Shown here: piece by piece, positions 57,834 to 64,000 of the stretch
Numbering within the stretch: position 1 is the stretch's first letter
Layout of the letters: the number at the start of each line of letters is the position of its first letter
Assembly: GCA_034440575.1 (NCBI GenBank)
Contig: JAOTOL010001229.1
Coordinates: 136,001-200,000, forward strand
From: Imbricaverruca yamaguchii
Lineage: Eukaryota; Arthropoda; Thecostraca; Neoverrucidae
Length of the DNA stretch: 64,000 nt
Direction: 5' to 3'
Position numbers and translations under genes: made by a program
Notes under the pieces: model-generated
The model's input: only the letters and a program-made list of their open reading frames with translations
Told to the model about the DNA's origin: nothing
The model's database searches: none

Positions 57834-58604
57834 ATGCCGGGGCACGGGGATGAAGAGGGAGAGCCGCGGGAGGCGACGTCGGGCGCGAGTGGATCGGTGA
57901 ACTTCGCGGTGTTGTCGGGGACCCTGGGTGTGGCAGGCCCGCGTAATTTCGACACGCGCCACATACCCGAGTTCAGCGGGACAGTGAATGTGGCCGAGTG
58001 GTTTACGCGGGCAGAGAAACTGTGCCGACGACGCGGCGTCAACTTCGTGGACGTCATCCCGGAACGGCTGACTGGGGCAGCCTTCGCTGTCTGGGAGCAG
58101 CTACCCGACAAGGCGCAGGACTCCATGGCGGCTGTCCGCGACGCGTTATACGACGCGTTCGCGTTAAACCGGCACGCCGCGTACGCCGCCTTCCAGGACC
58201 GAGAACTGCGACCAGGGGAGTCCGTGGACGCCTACTTGGCGGACCTGCGCCGCCTCATAGCGCTGGTCTCGGACGAGAAGCTCCCCGAGTCCATCCTGGA
58301 TGCCAAATTCATATCGGGGCTGCCAGCACCGGTACGGAGCCAGCTAAAGGCAGGTACGCGAGCACAGCGGATGGCGCTGCCGAGTCTCGTCCGCTTGGCC
58401 CGGGACATCCTGAGCGATGACCATCACGAGGTGCTGGCTGCGGCAGCAGCGTCGCGGCCCGCGCCCCCGCCGTCTCGTCAGGAAGCGCGGCGGCCACGAC
58501 TACCGCGACGCTGCTGGACATGCGGGAGGGAGGGTCATCTCGCCGCGGCCTGCCCAAACGCATCGGGGGACGCGTCAGCGCGAGCGCCGTCTCCGGATCA
58601 GTAG
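57834..58604 (+). CDS. gag: LTR-B gag (256 aa)
   Basis: The ATG at 57834 follows the 5' LTR by 29 bases. The protein has a capsid-like core ('FSGTVNVAEWFTRAEKLCRR', 'YDAFALNRHAAYAAFQDREL', 'DAYLADLRRLIALV'). It ends with one CCHC zinc knuckle, 'CWTCGREGHLAAAC' (C-x2-C-x4-H-x4-C), and stops at 58602-58604. The ORF stays open upstream to the LTR without a better start. The pol frame overlaps its last 85 bases or so. The protein would package element RNA in virus-like particles. Confidence 0.9.
   Translation: MPGHGDEEGEPREATSGASGSVNFAVLSGTLGVAGPRNFDTRHIPEFSGTVNVAEWFTRAEKLCRRRGVNFVDVIPERLTGAAFAVWEQLPDKAQDSMAAVRDALYDAFALNRHAAYAAFQDRELRPGESVDAYLADLRRLIALVSDEKLPESILDAKFISGLPAPVRSQLKAGTRAQRMALPSLVRLARDILSDDHHEVLAAAAASRPAPPPSRQEARRPRLPRRCWTCGREGHLAAACPNASGDASARAPSPDQ
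58553..58559 (+). promoter_or_regulatory. -1 ribosomal frameshift heptamer C CCA AAC
   Basis: CCCAAAC lies in gag phase exactly as X XXY YYZ (gag codons CCA 58554-58556 and AAC 58557-58559, encoding Pro-Asn after the last knuckle Cys). Slipping back one base enters the pol frame, which is open here and leads straight to protease. GC-rich sequence follows and could form a stimulatory stem. Confidence 0.75.
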
Positions 58605-59545
58605 ATCGCGCACTTCCGGTCGCCCGGATGCAAGTGGACGGCAGCGAGCGACGCGTGTTGGTGGACTCCGGATGCACTGACACGCTCGTGTACCGAGGTT
58701 GCTGTCGGCGGTGGACGCCACGGACGGTGGAAATGAGAACCGTGAACGGGGGAACGTTACGGTGCAGTGGGTCGGTCACGGTCAAGGTGGAATACCAGGG
58801 CAGGCGAGTGATGCTCGCGGCGCTGGTTGTGCCAGACCGCCCGCTGGGTGTCGACATGGTTCTGGGGATGTCGGGCATCACGGCCCTGGGTGGCATCAGC
58901 CTGCGGACACCGACAGACGTGCGGGTCTGTGCGGCGGCAGTTGAGGTCGACCGTCGGGACTTGGCCGTGGATGCAGCGGACTTCACGGCGCGATTCGCCG
59001 CGCGGACGGGCGAATGGACCGTGGCATGGGTGTGGGCAGACGGGAACGGTCCCGAGAGCCTGCGGAACCGAGTCGCGGAGTATGCGGTACCGCCGGCGGT
59101 TCGGCCGGCGTACGACGCTGAATTGGAGCTGTGGATCCGGGAGGGGTGGCTGCAGCCGTATGACGAGCGGGTGGATGGCCCGGCCCGTGGCCTGCTCCCT
59201 CTGATGGCGGTCCGGCAGCCGAATCGGGACAAGGTGCGCCCCGTCTTGGACTACCGTGAGTTGAATGGCCACATTACCGCACACACCGCGGATGCGGACG
59301 TTTGTGCTGCCCAGCTTCGCCGCTGGCGACGGCACGGCGCTCACGTCGCGGTGGTGGACCTGCGGAAGGCGTACCTTCAGCTCCGGTTGGACCGGCGGCT
59401 GTGGCCGTATCAGACGGTGGAGGTGCGAGGCCAGAGGTATTGCCTGACTCGCGTCGGCTTTGGGCTGAACGTCGCGCCGCTCGTCATGAAGGCCGTGGTG
59501 CGGGCCGTCCTGCTCCAGGATGCCGCGGTGAACCGGGGGTGCTGC
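58560..59545 (+). CDS. pol: LTR-B pol, part 1: protease and RT fingers/palm
   Basis: In the -1 frame relative to gag, protease carries 'RRVLVDSGCTDTLVYRGC' near 58655, followed by 'LGVDMVLGMSGITALGGISL'. RT begins around 59095 with 'LIREGWLQPY'-like sequence (WIREGWLQPY), 'VRPVLDYRELNGHI' and 'VAVVDLRKAYLQLRL' (first catalytic Asp), then 'LTRVGFGLNVAPLVM'. The frame breaks at a G5 run (59535-59539), just before the catalytic YVDD. A one-base deficit explains the break. Confidence 0.88.
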
Positions 59546-59935
59546 CCTACGTGGACGATCTACTGGTAGACGAGGACACTGTCAGCGCAGACCACGTCGT
59601 GGAGCACTTCGCCCGGTACGGTCTGGTCTGTAAGCCGCCGGAGCGGGCGGCCGAGGGAGCGCGACTGCTCGGGCTGCGGGTGCGCGCGGAAGACGGAGAA
59701 CTGTGCTGGCGCCGCGACAACCCGGTGGCCGCGCCCCCGGAGGTGCTGACACGTCGAGCGTTGTTCGCGTGGTGCGGCCACCTGGTGTCCCACCTGCCGG
59801 TGGTGGGGTGGCTGCGTCCGGCGGCCGCGTGGTTAAAGCGGCGCGTCAACGCCCTGACGACAGGCTGGGACGACCCGACAATGGACGCCGGGCTGCGCGA
59901 GCAGGTCGACTGTGTCGCGGTGCGGGTAAGGGGGC
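59540..59935 (+). CDS. pol: LTR-B pol, part 2: RT YVDD box to connection
   Basis: This frame continues with 'LPYVDDLLVDEDTVSADHVV', 'RYGLVCKPPERAAEGARLLG' and 'LTRRALFAWCGHLVSHLPVV'. The last phrase corresponds to the region after RT where other members have 'LTRR..F...G.LVGHFP'. It breaks again at a G5 run (59930-59934), and again one base is missing. Confidence 0.85.
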
Positions 59936-61724
59936 CGACCCGGCACGAGGCCCCTGGCAGCTGAAGGGGGACAAGTTGGTGGTGTGGACGGACGCCAGTT
60001 CCCTTGCTGCCGGGGTCATCCTGGAGGATCCGGTCAGTGGCGCCGTGGAGGACGCGAGCTGGCTACGGCCGGAGTCGAAGGCGGCCATGCACATCAACAT
60101 GGCCGAGCTGGACGCGGCGCTCAGCGGTGTCAACATGGCGGTTGCGTGGGGGATTACCACCATCGACCTTCGTACCGACTCGGCCACGGTTCACAAGTGG
60201 ATCGATGACGCCCTGAGCGGCCGCTCTCGCCTGCGGACTAAGGCGCACGGGGAGATGCTTATCCGCCGGAGGATCGACGTCATTCGACAGCTAGTGGAGG
60301 AGTTTCGCCTGAAGATGACGGTCCGCCTGGTAAAATCCGCGGACAACCCGGCGGACGCACTCACCCGTGTGCCAAAAGAGTGGCTTCGACTGCCGGACTC
60401 ATCAACTGACGCGCCACCAGGCGCCGTCGCGGCAGCCGTGGCCCCGCGACCAGACGCCGACCCCGCCCGGATACGTGAGGTGCACGAGAACACCGGGCAC
60501 CAGGGGGTCCGCCGGACGCTCTGGTATGTGCGTCGGAGCGAGGACGCGCGTGCCACCCGGTCAGCGGTGCGAGCGGTGATCCAGCAGTGCGATGTGTGCC
60601 AGTCCATCGACCCGGCACCTGCGCGCTGGCAGCGCGGGTCACTGAGCGTGCCGCTGACGTGGGAACGCCTAGCCATCGACGTTACCCACTACCGGGGCCG
60701 GTCGTACCTGACGGTGATCGACTGTGGGCCTTCCCGGTACGGGATGTGGCGGCTGCTGCGCCGTTCCGACGCAGCCGAGGTCACGGGCCAGCTGGAAACC
60801 ATCTTCCTGGAACGGGGCGCGCCGGCTGAGTTGCTGTTGGACAACGCGACAGAATTCCGGGGTCGTCGGATGGCTGCGTTCGCGGCGCGCTGGGGGGTCC
60901 GGCTGCGCTTTCGGGCCGTGCACGAGGCAGGAGGTAACGGCATTGTCGAGCGCCATCATCGGACAATTAAGGTGATGGCGGCCCGCCAGGACTGCACCAT
61001 CGGTGAAGCGGTACACCGTTACAATGCTACGCCTCGCGACGGTGTACGACCCTCCAGCGCTCCGGCGGCCGGGCTCTTCAAGCGCGCTGGCCGGGACTTG
61101 CCGGTGGCTTCCGATGTGCAGGGGCCCAGCCGGACGATGCCCGTGGCGCACGACGGCTCTGAGCGTGCGCGCGCGATGCTCCAAGTCGGTGACACCGTGT
61201 GGATACGACGCCGAGGTCAGCCGACGCGGTGCACGGATGTGTCGCGGCGAGGTGTGGTGACGCGGCTGCTCCCGACACCGCTGGTGGAGGTCGACGGTAC
61301 CCCGTGGCACGTGCGGTGTGTCCGGCGGCGATTCGGGAGTGAGGACGCCGGACCAGACGGGAGCGCGAGCGAGTCTGGGGACTTTGCCCCACCGGAGGAG
61401 GTGATGCAGCAGCCGCGTAAGGTGTCTCCCAGTGCGGGTGGGGCGGTAGAACCGGAGGCGGAGCGGCCGCCACCGGCACCGCCGGATGCGTGGGCGGCGG
61501 CAGAAGTGAGTGCAGACCTCGCAGACGGCGCGGGCAGGGCGGAGGATTTTGAGGACGATGCGGTGTATGACCACCCGAGCGCTGAATGTGTGGTCACTGA
61601 GGACGCGCGGGATTGGCGAGCCGCGCCCCGGCGAAGTATGCGTGTGAGGCGGGCGCCAGTCGAATTGTATGGCTGCGGTGTACCAAGTGAATCGTGTATA
61701 CCGGACGACGATGATGATTATTGA
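59936..61724 (+). CDS. pol: LTR-B pol, part 3: RNase H and integrase
   Basis: RNase H has 'LVVWTDASSLAAGVIL', 'INMAELDAALSGV', 'TIDLRTDSATVHKWI' and 'SADNPADALTRVP'. Integrase has an HHCC domain ('HENTGHQGVRRTLWYVRR' ... 'CDVCQSI'), then the DDE core: Asp in 'LAIDVTHYRG', Asp in 'LLLDNATEFRG', Glu in 'GNGIVERHHRTIK'. 'GDTVWIRRRG' starts the C-terminal domain. The tail is acidic and Pro-rich and ends in a run of Asp. The reading frame is uninterrupted to 61724, just before the 3' LTR. Confidence 0.92.
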
Positions 61725-61727
61725 TAA

Positions 61728-61738
61728 TCAGGTGGAGG
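61728..61738 (+). promoter_or_regulatory. LTR-B polypurine tract
   Basis: CAGGTGGAGG immediately precedes the TG of the 3' LTR; short and imperfect. Confidence 0.5.
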
Positions 61739-62038
61739 TGTAGTGAGCTGGTGCTGGGGCTGGCCCTGCGCCACGCAGGGCCGCCGGCGCCGGTGGCGCC
61801 GGTGTCACGTGGCACTCGGCGCGTCACGTGGTTACGTGGTCACTGTCACGTGGTCACGGCCGTCGGCGGTTTCTGCAGCGCGGTCTGTGGTTGGGGCGGC
61901 TAGGTCGGCGGCGCGCGGGGGTGACTGCCCGCAGTTGGTCGAGGGGACGCGTGGCCGGTGCTCGTGGCTGGGTCGCCGGACACTGCCAATACACGTCCTT
62001 CCCCGTGCTCGGCACTTACTTTCTAATCGGCAACTACA
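61739..62038 (+). repeat. LTR-B 3' LTR
   Basis: 300 bases, nearly identical to the 5' LTR and followed by CATTT. It resembles a duplicated coding ORF because it stays open in several frames. Confidence 0.95.
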
Positions 62039-62043
62039 CATTT

Positions 62044-62830
62044 GAAAAGGGCCCTCCGGCTTGTCGAAAATGGCTCTGGGTCGTCAAAGAGGGGCCATGA
62101 AATGGCTAAAGGAGTCCTAGTCGCCGAAGTCCTAGTTGGGTTCCATTTGGCTGTCAGAAAAGGCCCTTTGGCCAATGGATGGTGCCCAAGCCGTACAAGG
62201 TCCCTGTCCTGATAGAGGGACACATGCTATTGAAATAGGGCCTCCGGCATGATAGAGCAGGCTCTGGGTCATTAAGGAGGGGCCCTGTCTTGACGGAGAG
62301 GACCCCGGGCCCTTGGAGAGGTTCGTAGATGGCGCTGCTGCAAATTAGTGGAATTTCCAAGTGGTGAATAGGCACTCGCCCCCTGCCTAGCCCAATGGGT
62401 CCTGCTGAGTCCAATGACCTAAGGCCTAGCTCTCAGGGAGCTCTGCTGACCCTTAAGGGCCCCCTGAAGCTACTAGGGACACTTCCTAGACATCGACGGC
62501 TCTTGTGATTTCAAGAATAGTCCAGCTCTGAAGCTGGTCCCCGGTATTCCTCACCCCCACCTCCCCCAATTGGTAGCCAACATATAATTTGTGTAGCTCT
62601 CGTGGGGACTTTGGTCATCTATTAGGGCCAAGTTTCAACATCAGAAGATCCTAGTCCAGTCCTCTCCGACTCTCATGAGGTCCTCTGCATCACTCAGCGT
62701 CTTCTCCTGCTTGTAGGGACCCATCACAATTCTCAGTAGTCCCGTATAGCTATCAACTCGGGGAATTTCAGATCTGATGTGGGCCCTCACTAGCCCCCTT
62801 CAGCTCTCAGGGTACTGTTTAGCCCTCAGG
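62044..62830. repeat. degenerate minisatellite, right of LTR-B
   Basis: Diverged units with 'ggccct', 'ctctgggtc' and, further right, 'agctctcaggg' cores at about 20-30 base spacing. It continues the array seen at 57419-57505. Confidence 0.6.
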
Positions 62831-62834
62831 GGCT

Positions 62835-63548
62835 TGTTTTGGAATTCCCAAGTTATCTTTTCATGGCATGCTCAGCTCTTTCTTCATATAGCTGAATTCC
62901 AAGCCGCAATTCAAGTGACTTACATCAATGATGGAATTACTTATGCAATTGTCTATTGCTTGCGCTGATACTGCACACTTTTTCATGTTTCCAGTTTTAT
63001 GATTATTTCTTCAGACACAATTTCACCTGAGATGGTTGTCAAGCAAGTTGTTTCATGGCACCCATTTATGTCGCTTTGAATGAGTTGCAAATATATATGA
63101 TCCCGAAAGTGACATTTAATTGGAATAAGGAAATGCGAAAAACTAAGTGACCACGGGCTATGCTTACCGAAGCTAACATCAATACAGCACAGGTTTTGTG
63201 CTGACTTTAAGTCATTGTATGTGCTCTACTTTATCAATATGTTTTGTTGAAGCAAAGTGGTTTGATGTTCGCTTCACGTGCTGCGTTGTTGACAAAGTAT
63301 GATAAAAATAAGGTAACACGTTGAGCAACATGCCCCAGATGATGCCGGGTGAAACGAATATATTGTCGGCAGCCTTGCACGTGTCGGGCATGTGTTAATC
63401 ATCATTCCATGTGGTTCAAGACCTGGCAACCCACTGCTGGAGCCTTCGGTGGGAAAACTACGCTGGTTGAAAAATCCATTTTGAGGCACTGTTGGAATTT
63501 AAGTAGTTCGTGGTCCCAAGACGTTGTGCAACTCAGATCACCGAGTTC
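62835..63548. other. intergenic DNA
   Basis: No recognisable feature. Confidence 0.4.
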
Positions 63549-63822
63549 CAGACAGAGTAGACAGCGCAGAGCGGATGTAGCTCACCGGTGAAGCTGAGTA
63601 TCTGGTGTGTCAAAGTGGGATGCCAGACAGAGCAGACAGTGTAGAACGTCGTTAGTTCAGTGGTGAAGTTGAGTATCTGGTGTGCCAGAGGTACAGGGTT
63701 CGATTTCCAGCGGTGCGTGCCCTTCCCGCCAGTGTGAGAGGCGGGAGACGCCATATGACCTCAGCTGTTGAGTGCGTCGTAAAGCCTCAACCAACCAGCG
63801 GACATCCTGACAGAGTAGACAG
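63549..63822 (+). mobile_element. tRNA-derived SINE, family B, with duplicated head
   Basis: A tRNA-like head with A box ('TTAGTTCAGTGGTGAAG' from about 63651) and B box ('GGGTTCGATTTCC') is followed by a body ending 'GAGTGCGTCGTAAAGCCTCAACCAACC', close to the copy at 18324-18486. A partial second head lies about 76 bases upstream (63575-63620). 'acagagYagacag' occurs before the first head, between the heads and after the tail, as target duplications would. Confidence 0.75.
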
Positions 63823-64000
63823 TAGATACGCTGACAAGTAGCAGCAGTATATTGGAATATTTTGCTTGCAATACCCCAGGACAAAGTTATTACGGATATT
63901 CAGCGACCGAGCATGGGCGGACACAAATTAGAATTACAGCAATACATTGCATTCAGCATCTACCCTTCCGAAAATATCCCAAAACTATACCGGTTCTAGA

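Larger units (their letters stand above)
57506..62038 (+). mobile_element. LTR-B: young, structurally complete LTR retrotransposon
   Basis: The element is 4,533 bases, with LTRs at 57506-57804 and 61739-62038 and a 5-base target duplication. The LTRs differ at only about two positions, so insertion was recent. Domain order is gag, protease, RT, RNase H, integrase, which is the Ty3/Gypsy order. The pol sequence is an unusual, high-GC lineage: protease 'LVDSGCTDTLV', RT 'LPYVDDLLVDE', integrase 'LAIDVTHYRGRSYLTVIDCG'. No tRNA-type TGG primer site follows the 5' LTR, and no envelope is present. Confidence 0.93.

Noticed and set aside
59535..59934. Programmed frameshifts inside LTR-B pol
   Set aside because: Neither G run fits the X XXY YYZ pattern in phase, and expression of RT by two more shifts would be inefficient; single-base deficits are simpler.
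61743..62100. Second gene copy similar to the ORF at 57510
   Set aside because: This is the 3' LTR; the similarity is LTR to LTR, not a duplicated gene.
63645..63715. Functional tRNA gene
   Set aside because: Same reasoning: tRNA-like head joined to a SINE body also found at 18324-18486.

Overview
The window is animal nuclear DNA. It holds GT-AG introns, tRNA-derived SINEs, CR1/I-type LINEs, LTR retrotransposons and two conserved eukaryotic host genes. An arthropod or similar invertebrate fits best; I cannot name the species from sequence alone. Composition is mosaic: host exons and LTR elements are GC-rich, while introns and intergenic DNA are AT-rich and repeat-dense.

Left part (1-15 kb, minus strand): seven phase-compatible exons give the first 334 codons of gamma-tubulin complex component 2 (GCP2/TUBGCP2). 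The start codon is at 14959 and the last exon I recognise ends at 4020; the rest of the gene is not visible and probably lies beyond the left edge. Its introns carry several minisatellites, SINEs, a head-to-head 'ACGTA' array, two strong hairpins and a CA/TA microsatellite. From 1.2 to 3.9 kb there are old degenerate minisatellites.

Middle (15-47 kb): I recognise no host gene. The region is built from mobile elements: four copies of a TTAA-flanked, piggyBac-like non-autonomous transposon, a CR1-like LINE, three SINE families, an interleaved foldback element, a decayed transposase-like gene, and a defective Ty3/Gypsy element with a tRNA-Trp primer site. The 3' LTR of that Gypsy element is split by two head-to-tail copies of an I-type LINE, and one of those copies is itself split by a probable solo LTR.

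Right part (48-64 kb): a complete uninterrupted ORF encodes the regulatory alpha subunit of phosphorylase kinase (1207 aa, CaaX terminus CNIC). A 59-60 bp tandem repeat starts inside its last codons and runs into the 3' UTR. Downstream are a decayed LINE, then a young, high-GC, structurally complete LTR retrotransposon (57506-62038) with near-identical LTRs, a 5-bp target duplication and a canonical -1 frameshift heptamer between gag and pol, and finally a tRNA-derived SINE.

The two host genes belong to unrelated processes (microtubule nucleation, glycogen breakdown); nothing suggests they act together. The most informative parts are the phosphorylase kinase 3' end, the young LTR element, the 71-nt intronic hairpin and the nested-insertion stack.
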